The translations under genes were made by a program, and so were the position numbers. 64,000 bases of DNA from Streptomyces sp. ISL-100 (lineage in GTDB: Bacteria > Actinomycetota > Actinomycetes > Streptomycetales > Streptomycetaceae): assembly GCF_018614615.1 (NCBI RefSeq), contig NZ_JAGGOK010000066.1, positions 1 to 64,000 on the forward strand, written 5' to 3'. Positions within the stretch are counted from its first letter, which is position 1. The number at the start of each line of letters is the position of its first letter. Under the pieces are notes generated by a model. It was not told where the DNA came from. It did no database searches and saw nothing but the letters and a program-made list of their open reading frames with translations. Shown piece by piece: positions 8,172-16,589 of the stretch.

Positions 8172-10898
8172 TCAGCCGGTGTTGCGCAGCCCTGCCGCCA
8201 CGCCGTTGACCGTGAGCAGCAGCGCCCTGGCCAGCAGCGGGTCCGGCTCCTCGCCGCGTTCGGCGGCCGCGCGCTGGCGGGCCAGCAGCGAGACCTGGAG
8301 GTAGGAGATCGGGTCCAGGTAGGCGTCGCGGATCGCGAACGTCTGGTGGAGCACCGGGCTGGAGCCCAGCAGCTGCTCCTCGCCCGTGATGCGCAGGACT
8401 TCCGCGACCGTGAGCTCGTGCTCGGCGCGGATCATCTCGAAGACGTGCTTCAGCTCGTCCGGGACGAGCGTGTCGACGTAATGCTGCGCGATGCGCAGGT
8501 CGGTCTTGGCGAGCGTCATCTCCACATTGGAGAGGAAGTTCCGGAAGAAGTGCCAGTTCTGCTGCATTTCGTCCAGGACCGTGTCCAGCCCCGCCTCCCG
8601 CAGCGCCTTCAGGCCGGACCCGACGCCGTACCAGCCCGGCACGATCTGGCGTGACTGCGTCCACCCGAAGACCCACGGGATGGCCCGCAGGCCGTCGAGA
8701 CCGGCGCCGCTGTCGGGGCGGCGCGAGGGGCGCGAGCCCAGGTGCAGGTCCGCGAGCTGGTCCACCGGAGTGGCGGCGAAGAAGTACGCCGGCAGGTCCG
8801 GGTCCTCGACGAGCTTCCGGTAAGCCGTGTGGGCGGCCTCGGAGACCGTGTCCATCGCCGCGTCCCAGCGCGCCAGCGACTCGTCGGACTGACGGGGTGA
8901 GGTGTGCAGCGCGGATGCCTGGAGCGTGGCGGCGACCGTCAGCTCCAGGTTCTCCCTGGCCAGAGACGGCACGAGGTACTTGTCGGAGATGACCTCGCCC
9001 TGCTCGGTCACCTTGATCTCGCCCTCCAGCGTGCCCCACGGCTGCGCGAGGATCGCGTCGTGCGAGGGGCCGCCGCCGCGGCCGACGGTGCCGCCGCGGC
9101 CGTGGAAGAGCCGCAGACGTACGCCGTACCGGTGCGCGACGTCACGCAGCCGCCGCTGGGCGCGGTGGATCTCCCACTGACTCGTCGTGATGCCGCCGAA
9201 CTTCGAGGAGTCGGAGTACCCGAGCATCACTTCCTGCACGTCACCGCGCAGTGAGACGAGCCGCCTGTACGACGGGTCGGCGAGCATTTCGTCAAGGATC
9301 ACATCGGCCGCACGCAGCTCGTCCGTGGTTTCAAGCAGCGGCACGATGCCGATCTTCGCCCACCCCGTGTGCAGGTCGACGAGCCCGGCCTCCCGCGCGA
9401 GCACAGCCGCGGCGAAGACGTCGTCAGCGCCCTGGCACATCGAGATGATGTACGACTCGATGACCTCGGGCCCGAAGCGCTCCAGCGCCTCTCTGATCGT
9501 GGTGAACACGCCGAGCGTCTTCTGGCCCGCGGCGTCCAGGGGAGCGGGCGTCGGGGCGAGCGGCCGCCGCGACCGCAGTTCCTTCGCGAGGAGCTTCTGC
9601 CGGTACTCGCGCGGCATGTCGGCGTACCGCCAGGACTCCTCACCGAGCCGGTCGAAGAGCTGCCCGAGGGCGTGGTGGTGCGCGTCGGCGTGCTCGCGTA
9701 CGTCCATCGTGGCGAGCTGGAGCCCGAACGCCGCGAGGGTGCGGATCGTACGGTCCATGCGGCCGTCGGCGAAGAGCCCGCCGCGGTGCTCGCGCAGTGA
9801 CGTCTGGATGAGCGCGAGGTCGGCGATGAGCTCGCCGGTGCCGAGGTAGTCGATGCCCGGGCGGTGCGGGGTGCCGTTGGCGAGGCGCTCGCGCGTGTTG
9901 AGGAGCTTCTGCCGGATGCAGGTGGCCTTGAGCCGGTACGGCTCCTCGGCGTTCAGCCGCTTGTAGCGGGGGCTGATGGGCAGCCGCTCCAGGTCTTCCT
10001 GGAGGGAGGACATCAGCTCCTCCGTCGCGCCCGCGTAGCGGATGGAGTTCGACAGCTGCCCACGCAGCTGATCAACGAGTTCCAGCGCATCCGTGATCCC
10101 GTGCTCGTGCTGAAGGATCAGCACTTCCCAGGTCACGGCCGGTGTGACGTTCGGATTTCCGTCGCGGTCGCCGCCGATCCAGGTGCCGAAGGTGAGCGGC
10201 CGGGTGTCGGCGGGCAGCTCCACGCCCACCCGCTCCAGCTCGGCGGAGAGGTCCTCCAGAACGTCACCCACAGCGCCCGCGTGCAGCTCATCCAGGTAAT
10301 AGATGGCATTGCGAGCTTCGTCGGCAGGCTCCGGACGTACGACACGCAGCTCGTCCGTCTGCCAGATGAGGTCGATCGATTCGGCCAGACGGAGGTCATG
10401 GCGACGCCGATCGGAGGCGATCACCGGGGTCTCGAGAAGCTCCGCGATGCGGCGCAGCTTGTTCAGCACGGACCGGCGTGCGGCCTCGGTCGGATGGGCG
10501 GTGAAAACCGGCCTGACGTTGAGGTTCTTGACGGTGTGGCGCAGGTGCTCGGGGTCGGCGTCCTTGAGCTTGTCAGCCGTTCGGGCGAGGAGCCCGCCCT
10601 CTTCGGCACGCTTGGCGCGCATCTCACGACCGCGGTGCACCTGCTCGGTGACGTTGGCAAGATGGAAGTACGTCGAGAAGGCGCGCACCAGCCTGGCTGC
10701 GGTTTCCAGGTCGGTGTCGCCGAGCAGTTCGGCGGCGGCCTCCCCGTCGGTGCGCGTCAGGGCACGCACGCGCTCCACCAGCTCGAGGAGTTCGTGGCCT
10801 TCCTGCCGTACGAGCGTCTCGCCGAGCAGGTCGCCGAGACGGCGGATGTCGGCACGCAGCTCCGCGCTGGTGTTGGAGTTCTGGTCGGCACTGCTCAC
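8172..10898 (-). CDS. ppc: Phosphoenolpyruvate carboxylase
   Basis: Anaplerotic enzyme that carboxylates PEP to oxaloacetate. The 908-residue protein carries the diagnostic motifs: VFTAHPTEAARR with catalytic His135, GGDRDGNPNVT, GYSDSSKFGGITTSQWE, the Gly-rich loop FHGRGGTVGRGGGP, and the C-terminal LRNTG. The usual last four residues are QNTG, so Arg replaces Gln here. Start GTG 10898 has AAGGAG 8 nt upstream; in-frame codons further upstream have no ribosome site. It is divergent from the desaturase operon across a 233-bp intergenic region. Confidence 0.96.
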   Translation of the reverse strand: MSSADQNSNTSAELRADIRRLGDLLGETLVRQEGHELLELVERVRALTRTDGEAAAELLGDTDLETAARLVRAFSTYFHLANVTEQVHRGREMRAKRAEEGGLLARTADKLKDADPEHLRHTVKNLNVRPVFTAHPTEAARRSVLNKLRRIAELLETPVIASDRRRHDLRLAESIDLIWQTDELRVVRPEPADEARNAIYYLDELHAGAVGDVLEDLSAELERVGVELPADTRPLTFGTWIGGDRDGNPNVTPAVTWEVLILQHEHGITDALELVDQLRGQLSNSIRYAGATEELMSSLQEDLERLPISPRYKRLNAEEPYRLKATCIRQKLLNTRERLANGTPHRPGIDYLGTGELIADLALIQTSLREHRGGLFADGRMDRTIRTLAAFGLQLATMDVREHADAHHHALGQLFDRLGEESWRYADMPREYRQKLLAKELRSRRPLAPTPAPLDAAGQKTLGVFTTIREALERFGPEVIESYIISMCQGADDVFAAAVLAREAGLVDLHTGWAKIGIVPLLETTDELRAADVILDEMLADPSYRRLVSLRGDVQEVMLGYSDSSKFGGITTSQWEIHRAQRRLRDVAHRYGVRLRLFHGRGGTVGRGGGPSHDAILAQPWGTLEGEIKVTEQGEVISDKYLVPSLARENLELTVAATLQASALHTSPRQSDESLARWDAAMDTVSEAAHTAYRKLVEDPDLPAYFFAATPVDQLADLHLGSRPSRRPDSGAGLDGLRAIPWVFGWTQSRQIVPGWYGVGSGLKALREAGLDTVLDEMQQNWHFFRNFLSNVEMTLAKTDLRIAQHYVDTLVPDELKHVFEMIRAEHELTVAEVLRITGEEQLLGSSPVLHQTFAIRDAYLDPISYLQVSLLARQRAAAERGEEPDPLLARALLLTVNGVAAGLRNTG

Positions 10899-11005
10899 AG
10901 GTGCGGCTCCTTGCAGTGTTTGAGCACGTCTGGAGGTTATGTGGACCACGCTGTCCGACGGCACCCAGGATATGCGGCGCGGCCGAACGCGTTCCCCGCG
11001 GCCTC

Positions 11006-11089
11006 TTGCCGCCGGGCAAAGCGCTGCCATACTTACGACGCCGTAGGTTACGCAACCGTAGCCAAAGGTTTCGCAGCTACGGCTTTGGC
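11006..11089 (+). promoter_or_regulatory. Promoter and interlocked operator repeats of the desaturase-TetR operon
   Basis: A plausible sigma70-like promoter is TTGCCG (11006-11011), 16 nt, CATACT (11028-11033). Just downstream lie CCGTAG at 11041, CCGTAG again at 11056 and the inverted GCTACGG at 11076-11082. GCCAAAG (11061-11067) is inverted as CTTTGGC (11083-11089). A GGTT-N4-AACC dyad occupies 11047-11058. This density of symmetric elements at the transcript start fits autoregulation by the TetR protein encoded in the operon. Binding itself is inferred. Confidence 0.5.
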
Positions 11090-11131
11090 AACCAGAGCTT
11101 CTGACACTTCCCTCACCCCACAGGGGACCCC

Positions 11132-12115
11132 ATGACCACTCGTTCCGACGTGCTCGAAGATGCCCGCGAGGCGGGTAGCGACACCTCGGCCCCCACCGCC
11201 ACCCGCGGCGGGGAGTCCAAGCGCTCCATCGAGCAGCTCGCGCTTCTCCTCTTCATCACCGTCCCCTTCCTGGCCCTGCTGGCTGCCGTGCCGCTGGCCT
11301 GGGGCTGGGGCGTGAGCTGGTTCGACCTGGGCCTGATGGTCTTCATGTACTACCTCGGATGCCACGGCATCACGATCGGCTTCCACCGCTACTTCACCCA
11401 CGGTTCCTTCAAGGCGAAGCGCCCGCTGCGCATCGCCCTGGCGGTCATGGGCTCGATGGCGGTCGAGGGCCCCCTGGTCCGCTGGGTCGCGGACCACCGC
11501 AAGCACCACAAGTTCTCGGACGCCGAGGGTGACCCCCACTCCCCGTGGCGTTTCGGCGAAACACTCCCGGCCCTGATGAAGGGCCTGTGGTGGGCGCACA
11601 TCGCATGGATGTTCGACGAGGAGCAGACGTCGCAGGAGAAGTACGCCCCGGACCTGATCAAGGACCCGGCGCTGCGCCGCATCTCCCGCGACTTCGTCTA
11701 CTGGACGATCCTGTCCCTGGCCATCCCGCCGCTGGTCGGTGGCCTGGTGACGATGTCGTGGTGGGGCGCGTTCACGGCGTTCTTCTGGGGCTCTCTCGTC
11801 CGCGTGGCGCTCCTCCACCACGTGACCTGGTCGATCAACTCGATCTGCCACGCGGTGGGCAAGCGCCCGTTCAAGTCGCGTGACAAGTCCGGCAACGTCT
11901 GGTGGCTCGCGGTCCTGTCCTGCGGCGAGTCCTGGCACAACCTGCACCACGCGGACCCGACGTCGGCGCGGCACGGCGTGATGAAGGGCCAGCTGGACTC
12001 CAGCGCCCGCCTGATCCGCTGGTGCGAGAAGGCCGGCTGGGCGTACGACGTCCGGTGGCCGAGCGCGGACCGTATCGACTCCCGGCGCAAGAGCGAGCCC
12101 TCCGAAGCGGCATGA
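11132..12115 (+). CDS. Membrane acyl-CoA delta-9 fatty acid desaturase
   Basis: Diiron desaturase that introduces a cis double bond into saturated acyl chains. All three His boxes are present: HRYFTH (85-90), HRKHH (122-126) and WHNLHH (about 269-274), between four predicted membrane helices. The 327-residue length matches stearoyl-CoA desaturase-like proteins of actinobacteria. ATG 11132 follows the leader that carries the operator-like repeats. The stop overlaps the start of the TetR gene (ATGA), so enzyme and regulator are translationally coupled, suggesting feedback control of membrane fluidity. Confidence 0.92.
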   Translation: MTTRSDVLEDAREAGSDTSAPTATRGGESKRSIEQLALLLFITVPFLALLAAVPLAWGWGVSWFDLGLMVFMYYLGCHGITIGFHRYFTHGSFKAKRPLRIALAVMGSMAVEGPLVRWVADHRKHHKFSDAEGDPHSPWRFGETLPALMKGLWWAHIAWMFDEEQTSQEKYAPDLIKDPALRRISRDFVYWTILSLAIPPLVGGLVTMSWWGAFTAFFWGSLVRVALLHHVTWSINSICHAVGKRPFKSRDKSGNVWWLAVLSCGESWHNLHHADPTSARHGVMKGQLDSSARLIRWCEKAGWAYDVRWPSADRIDSRRKSEPSEAA

Positions 12116-12801
12116 TTGGTGACGTGGCGATCGACGGCAGCAGTACGAACAGCGAGAAGAGCAGGCCCACTCCGAGCCGGCGCGCCCGCCGCGTCCGCAT
12201 GACCGGTAAGGAACGCCGCGAACAGCTGCTGGACATCGGCCGCACGCTCTTCGCCGAGAAGGGTTTCGAAGGCACGTCGGTGGAAGAGATCGCAGCGAAA
12301 GCCGGCGTCTCCAAACCAGTGGTCTACGAACACTTCGGCGGCAAGGAGGGCCTGTACGCGGTAGTGGTGGACCGTGAGATGGGTCGCCTGCTGGACATGG
12401 TCACGGGCGCCCTTACGGCGGGCCACCCCCGCGAACTCCTGGAACAGGCCGCATTCGCCCTCCTGGACTACATCGAGACGTACACGGACGGCTTCCGCAT
12501 CCTGGTGAGGGACTCCCCCGTAGCCCAGTCCACGGGATCGTTCGCCTCCCTCATCAGCGACATCGCCACCCAGGTGGAGGACATCCTGGGCCTGGAGTTC
12601 AAGGCCCGCGGCTTCGATCCCAAACTGGCCCCCCTGTACGCCCAGGCCCTGGTAGGCATGGTCGCCCTCACCGGCCAGTGGTGGCTGGACGTCCGCAAGC
12701 CGAAGAAGGCGGAGGTCGCGGCGCACCTGGTCAACCTGTGCTGGCACGGCCTGGAGAACCTGGAAGCCAAACCCCGCCTAATAGGCCACCGCAAGAACTG
12801 A
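12112..12801 (+). CDS. TetR-family regulator coupled to the desaturase
   Basis: A 229-residue repressor with a basic N-terminal tail and a TetR HTH at about residues 37-82 (REQLLDIGRTLFAEKGFEGT, then SVEEIAAKAGVSKPVVYEHF). The C-terminal ligand-binding domain is all-helical. It starts at ATG 12112, overlapping the desaturase stop by 4 bp; GTG 12124 is an alternative. The ligand is probably an acyl-CoA or fatty acid, inferred from the partner gene. It likely binds the repeats upstream of the operon. Confidence 0.85.
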   Translation: MIGDVAIDGSSTNSEKSRPTPSRRARRVRMTGKERREQLLDIGRTLFAEKGFEGTSVEEIAAKAGVSKPVVYEHFGGKEGLYAVVVDREMGRLLDMVTGALTAGHPRELLEQAAFALLDYIETYTDGFRILVRDSPVAQSTGSFASLISDIATQVEDILGLEFKARGFDPKLAPLYAQALVGMVALTGQWWLDVRKPKKAEVAAHLVNLCWHGLENLEAKPRLIGHRKN

Positions 12802-12816
12802 TCACCCCGGAACCAC

Positions 12817-12857
12817 GCGAGCGGGCCGCCCCGGAAGAGGGCGGCCCGCTCGCGTTG
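12817..12857. terminator. Bidirectional terminator between TetR and DUF397 genes
   Basis: A 17-bp perfect stem (12817-12833 with 12841-12857, core GCGGGCCGCCC) closes a 7-nt loop between convergent genes. Confidence 0.8.
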
Positions 12858-12875
12858 TCTCCGGAGGCGTTCGCG

Positions 12876-13097
12876 TCAGACGGTACGGTCCAGCCCGTCG
12901 CCCTTGATTCCGCCGAGGAACGCGACGAAGGCTGCGGCGCTGACGGCGAGCACGGGACCTCGTTCGCCCTTCGAGTCACGGACTCCGACCCAGAACCGGG
13001 CACGTGCGATCTCGACGCACTCGTTGTCGGCCGCGCTGTAGCTGCTCTTGAACCAGCCCGCAGCCGCGAGCTCAGCGGCGGTTTGCGCGTTACTCAT
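12876..13097 (-). CDS. DUF397 protein 1
   Basis: A 73-residue small protein with the DUF397 core: GWFKSSYSAADNECVEIA, then VGVRDSKGERGPVLAVSAAAFVAFL. DUF397 proteins of Streptomyces (WhiJ/BldB-type loci) are encoded beside XRE/DUF5753 regulators and are thought to antagonise them. This is the last of three tandem copies after the XRE gene at 14395; it overlaps the second copy by 4 bp. It has the longest spacer between the CVE motif and RDSK, so it is the most diverged of the three. Confidence 0.85.
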   Translation of the reverse strand: MSNAQTAAELAAAGWFKSSYSAADNECVEIARARFWVGVRDSKGERGPVLAVSAAAFVAFLGGIKGDGLDRTV

Positions 13098-13336
13098 CGA
13101 GGGCGCCCTTGTCGCGCTGTGGCCGATAGCTCGTCGCCCTTGATCCCGCCGAGGAACGTCGCGAACGCATCGGCGGTGACAGCAAGAACCGGGCCTTGCA
13201 TGACCTTCGAGTCTCGGATGCCGGTCGTGCCGTCAGCGAAGGCCACCTCGACGCAGTTGTCGCCGCCTGAACTAAAGCCACTCTTGAACCACACCGTGTC
13301 CGCTGCTCCACTGTGGAGAGAAACGCGATCAGTCAT
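13094..13336 (-). CDS. DUF397 protein 2
   Basis: An 80-residue DUF397 protein with the core VWFKSGFSSGGDNCVEVAFA, a GIRDSK motif, and GPVLAVTADAFATFLGGIKG. It differs from its neighbours by a longer N-terminus (MTDRVSLHSGAADT) and a basic C-terminal tail. It overlaps both flanking DUF397 genes (8 bp upstream, 4 bp downstream), so the three are cotranslated with the XRE regulator. Confidence 0.85.
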   Translation of the reverse strand: MTDRVSLHSGAADTVWFKSGFSSGGDNCVEVAFADGTTGIRDSKVMQGPVLAVTADAFATFLGGIKGDELSATARQGRPR

Positions 13337-13535
13337 GGGGACGCTCCTGCGTCAGTTCGCTGAGAAAGGCAGTGAACGCAGCGGAGGTGACGACGAGTAC
13401 GGGCCCCTGCACGGCCTTCGAGTCGCGGATGCCGGCCTTGCCGTCAATGAGGGCAACCTCGACGCAGTCTCTGTCGCCTGCGCTGTAACTGCTCTTGACC
13501 CACGACGCCTTACTCAGGTCGACCTGCCTGCTCAA
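13329..13535 (-). CDS. DUF397 protein 3
   Basis: A 68-residue DUF397 protein, the first after the XRE gene, starting inside its stop (overlap 13532-13535). The core is SWVKSSYSAGDRDCVEVALI, with GIRDSKAVQGPVLVVTSAAF following. Direct coupling to the regulator suggests it is the cognate partner, with the two downstream copies as duplicates. Confidence 0.88.
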   Translation of the reverse strand: MSRQVDLSKASWVKSSYSAGDRDCVEVALIDGKAGIRDSKAVQGPVLVVTSAAFTAFLSELTQERPHD

Positions 13536-14395
13536 CTCAGCTCCTCGATGGTCTTGCGGATAAAGGCGCAGGACTCGTCCGTGCCGAGCGCCCTTGCCCG
13601 CAACAGATTGAACGCAAGTTCGTACTGCCCCACGTGTGCATCTTCCTCCAGGTACAGGGAAGTTGTCAGGGGCTCCACCACGACTACTGGGTCACCGCTG
13701 TCGAATCGGAACACCGTGTAGGAGCCGGCGCTCACCCCGGCGTGGGCGCCCAAGCCGAAGGGCATGACTTGGAGCTGTACGTGAGGGACTTCGTCCTGAA
13801 CGTTCAGCAAGTGGTGCAACTGCGCTCGCAGCACTTCGCTCCCGCCTACGCGCCGGCGCAGCACCGCCTCGTCCAGCACGCACCAGAGACTGAGAGGTAG
13901 CTCCCTCCGGAGGACTGCCTGGCGGCGCATACGCAACTCCACGAACGTGGATACCTCGCGCTTCGTGCGCCACCGCGTACCGGAACTCACAACCGCGTGC
14001 GCGTACTCCTCGGTCTGGAGGAGCCCCGGGATGAGCTGGGACGCGTAGAAGTCGGCGTGATTGGCCAGCTCCTCCAGCTCAAGGTAGTCAGCGAAGGGGT
14101 CGTCGATCGCGTCTCTGTACTGGTTGAGCAGATTGCCTCGACGCCCGGAGGAAGCAAGGCTGGCCAGCCTTCGGATCTCGGTCTTACGGCTCTCCGGTAC
14201 GTCGTAGATCGCGAAGTACTGATCGAGCGACGCGCCCGGGACCCGCATCTTGCCGTTCTCGATCTTGCTGAGCACGGGCGGCCCGGACATGCCCAGCCGT
14301 TCCGATGCCTCCTGAAGGCTGAGACCGGCCCGCTGCCGAAGCGTCCGCAGAGCAAGCCCCAGCCGCCTCCGCATCAATGTCGGCTTGGCATCCAC
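13532..14395 (-). CDS. XRE-family HTH regulator with DUF5753 domain
   Basis: A 287-residue WhiJ-like regulator. The N-terminal HTH_31/XRE domain reads LGLALRTLRQRAGLSLQEAS and ERLGMSGPPVLSKIENGKMR (about 10-50). The C-terminal DUF5753 domain (about 95-285) contains LIPGLLQTEEYAHAVV and FRFDSGDPVVVVE. Start is uncertain: GTG 14395 (VDAKPTLMRRRLG) is preferred by family recall, but GTG 14398, TTG 14434 or ATG 14374 are possible. It heads an operon with three DUF397 genes and is divergent from the small-protein/HATPase operon at 14596. In Streptomyces such loci influence developmental or antibiotic control. Confidence 0.88.
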   Translation of the reverse strand: MDAKPTLMRRRLGLALRTLRQRAGLSLQEASERLGMSGPPVLSKIENGKMRVPGASLDQYFAIYDVPESRKTEIRRLASLASSGRRGNLLNQYRDAIDDPFADYLELEELANHADFYASQLIPGLLQTEEYAHAVVSSGTRWRTKREVSTFVELRMRRQAVLRRELPLSLWCVLDEAVLRRRVGGSEVLRAQLHHLLNVQDEVPHVQLQVMPFGLGAHAGVSAGSYTVFRFDSGDPVVVVEPLTTSLYLEEDAHVGQYELAFNLLRARALGTDESCAFIRKTIEELS

Positions 14396-14595
14396 CACTG
14401 CCCGATCACCATCCTCTCGACCGAGAGCGTACAAGCATCAACTCCGGTGTCATATGCCAGTTTTGGAGTCCAGCCCGAAATATTGCCTAAGAGAGTTGCG
14501 CCGAAAATTTTCGGGAGCCATGCTTGGGTCGTCACACAACGCAGTCACATGACTGCTTAAAGCAACCTGTTGTCACGCGCCCGAAAGAAGCGGCC

Positions 14596-14835
14596 ATGGC
14601 GTTGCACACTCCCGCGGACCTACGCACCGAGGTCCTGGACCTTCTCTCCCTCGCCCCCGAAGCTCGCCTCCGCCTTGCCGGACTCGCCTGCGCCCGGTGC
14701 GGAAGCACCGCCCCACTCCGGCCCGGCGGCCACGCGTACACCCGCAGCCCCGGCGGCGGGCGGCTCGGGTGGGCCGTGAAGGTCTGCGAAAGCTGTCCTC
14801 TCGCTCATTCCGCAGAAGGGAAGTCGGGCTCTTGA
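14596..14835 (+). CDS. Small zinc-ribbon-like protein
   Basis: A 79-residue protein with two paired-cysteine motifs, CARCG and CESC, about 34 residues apart, that could bind one zinc. The N-terminus (MALHTPADLRTEVLDLLSLA) is helical. It is the first gene of a five-gene plus-strand operon divergent from the XRE/DUF397 operon. ATG 14596 has only a weak AAGAAG site. Function unknown. Confidence 0.55.
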   Translation: MALHTPADLRTEVLDLLSLAPEARLRLAGLACARCGSTAPLRPGGHAYTRSPGGGRLGWAVKVCESCPLAHSAEGKSGS

Positions 14836-15116
14836 CCAACTTCGCCGCCCGCGCCGTCGACCGCCTGCGGACCCTGTTCGCCCCGCGCGGCCGGCACCGC
14901 GCCGGGCAGCCGTTGCCCCCGCCGCCGCCACCAGCCCTCGCCCGGCGGCCGGGGCCGTACGCCACCGACATCCCCATCGACGGCCTGGCCACCGCAATGG
15001 TCCGCCCCTACCTGCTCACCGCCGAACAGCGCCAACGGCGCCGGGCACTCTGGCCGGCGACGTACGGCATCGATGTCGGCCCGCGTCGTATCCACGGTGT
15101 GGCGGTGGCGCGGTGA
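14832..15116 (+). CDS. Small Arg/Pro-rich protein of unknown function
   Basis: A 94-residue basic protein, beginning with TTG 14832 that overlaps the previous TGA. It has an amphipathic N-terminus (TNFAARAVDRLRTLF), a proline run (LPPPPPPALA) and a C-terminus ending IDVGPRRIHGVAVAR. Its stop overlaps the GTG of the HATPase gene. The coupling on both sides supports expression, but the start codon is a choice among weak options. Confidence 0.45.
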   Translation: MTNFAARAVDRLRTLFAPRGRHRAGQPLPPPPPPALARRPGPYATDIPIDGLATAMVRPYLLTAEQRQRRRALWPATYGIDVGPRRIHGVAVAR

Positions 15117-15862
15117 ACCGGCTGCTCCCATGGACCGGTGAGGACGGCCGGTCCTGTTACCTCTCCACGGATGGCGACGGCCCGTTGTCCCGGCTCGCCG
15201 ACCGGATCGAGTTCGTACAGCTCGGTCTCGCGGGTCGGCTCCTCGACCATGCGCGGGACGTACTCACCGAAGCTGGGCCGGTTGCGGCATCGGACCTCGG
15301 CGTCGTGGTGGCCCAGTTGACGGATGCCTTGCGCGACGCGCTGCTCATCGCGGAGAGCCGGGGTGCCCGCCTCGCTCCGGCAGAGAACGAACGCGTCCTC
15401 CCGAACGGAGTTCACGCCGTGCCACCACTCATCGAGGTCGCCCAGGACACACTGGCCCACTGCCCCACCGCGCCCAAGGCACTCGGTCTGCTCTCGCTCC
15501 CCGGCGGAGACCTCGCCTCAGCGGGCGCCGCCAGGCGCTACGTACGGATGGCGGCCACGTCCTGGGGACTGCCGCCGGACACGGCAGACGCCCTGGAAAC
15601 GATCACCGGGGAGCTCTCCGCCAACGCCTTGGAGTACAGCGCGAGCCTCTCCATCACCGTCGCCCTGTCCCGTACCGCCTCGGCGGTCGTCGTCAGCGTG
15701 ACCGACGAAGGCCAGGAATGCGTGTCCGTACCTGACACGCCAGGGCCCGAGCAGGAACATGGGCGCGGGCTGCTGATCGTCGACGCGCTGGCCTCTCACT
15801 GGGGCCGGCGGCACACATGTACCGGGCTCACCGTCTGGGCCGAGATCACCGTCGAAGGATGA
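15113..15862 (+). CDS. ATP-binding protein (HATPase_c_2, anti-sigma/RsbW-like)
   Basis: A 249-residue protein with a C-terminal GHKL ATPase domain (about 145-248). The N-box is ETITGELSANALEYS and the G-boxes are VTDEGQE and HGRGLLIVDALASHWG. The N-terminal 130 residues are helical and unlike a sensor. Such soluble kinase-like proteins regularly sit beside XRE/DUF397 genes in Streptomyces and may act as anti-sigma or regulatory kinases. It is coupled upstream (GTGA) and followed by the DUF6247/RelE-like pair. Confidence 0.8.
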   Translation: MNRLLPWTGEDGRSCYLSTDGDGPLSRLADRIEFVQLGLAGRLLDHARDVLTEAGPVAASDLGVVVAQLTDALRDALLIAESRGARLAPAENERVLPNGVHAVPPLIEVAQDTLAHCPTAPKALGLLSLPGGDLASAGAARRYVRMAATSWGLPPDTADALETITGELSANALEYSASLSITVALSRTASAVVVSVTDEGQECVSVPDTPGPEQEHGRGLLIVDALASHWGRRHTCTGLTVWAEITVEG

Positions 15863-15927
15863 GCCCCACGACCACCCGCCGCTGCCGGTACCGTACGAAG
15901 ACCGAACCGCCCGCACCGGAGGCCACC

Positions 15928-16275
15928 GTGAGTGCCCAGCCCAATGGCCCGTACGGACCACTGATCCCCATGCCCGAGCTCACGCCCGACGCGCTGCGGA
16001 ACGCAGTCTCCCGCATCGCCCCCAGCCGGGTCCCCGCGCTCACCCAGCACCTGTTCGAGGCCACGACCAACGCCCAGCAGACGCAGAGCCTCGCTCCGCT
16101 GCGCGCCTTCGTGCACTCGTGGGCCGTGTTCGTCGCGATCGAGCGGCATCCGGAGCGCGCAGCCCAGCTGCGTGAACTGGAGCGCATCGTGGACGCGGGC
16201 GAGCAGGATCCCACCGACGCGATCACCAAAATCCGCCGGATCCGGGAGGCAGCCGAGGCGGAGGCCGGGCTGTGA
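15928..16275 (+). CDS. DUF6247-like protein, candidate antitoxin
   Basis: A 115-residue helical protein that I match, from memory, to DUF6247. The region PMPELTPDALRNAVSRIAPS is followed by an SLAPLRAFVHSWAVFVAIER core and a charged C-terminal helix. GTG 15928 is preferred because GGAGG precedes it; a start at ATG 15859 would overlap the HATPase stop. The gene overlaps the next by 4 bp (GTGA). Position before a small RelE-like protein suggests the antitoxin half of a type II system. This is inference. Confidence 0.6.
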   Translation: MSAQPNGPYGPLIPMPELTPDALRNAVSRIAPSRVPALTQHLFEATTNAQQTQSLAPLRAFVHSWAVFVAIERHPERAAQLRELERIVDAGEQDPTDAITKIRRIREAAEAEAGL

Positions 16276-16532
16276 CGGACTGGACGTGGGATTACAACCC
16301 GAGCGCCGAGTACCTCACCAGTGGACTGCCACTCGGTGTCGCGGCGGAAGTAGAGCGGCTGGCCACCGAGCTGGCCGCACTCGGACACGACTCGGTGAAA
16401 GTCGGCCGGCCCATCGACCGCGAGGGTGGGCTCCGAGAGTTCGATCTGATGGGCGGGCGCGGATTCATCAGCTTTCTCGCTGTACCGCGCCACGAATGCG
16501 TCTACGTCTGCAACATCACCTGGTACGGCTGA
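16272..16532 (+). CDS. RelE/ParE-like small protein, candidate toxin
   Basis: An 86-residue protein starting at GTG 16272 inside the stop of the DUF6247 gene. The pattern is that of the RelE fold: an N-terminal WTWDYNP strand, a helix VAAEVERLATELAALG, then GGLREFDLMGGRGFISFLAV and the closing strand ECVYVCNITWYG. A typical RelE catalytic set (Arg/Lys/Tyr) cannot be assigned with confidence. It is the last gene of the operon. An mRNA interferase role is plausible but unproven. Confidence 0.55.
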   Translation: MTDWTWDYNPSAEYLTSGLPLGVAAEVERLATELAALGHDSVKVGRPIDREGGLREFDLMGGRGFISFLAVPRHECVYVCNITWYG

Positions 16533-16589
16533 CGCCGACGACGCCTGAGCCCGCGCCGGCCACGGCCGTGTCCCCGACGGGACGCATGC

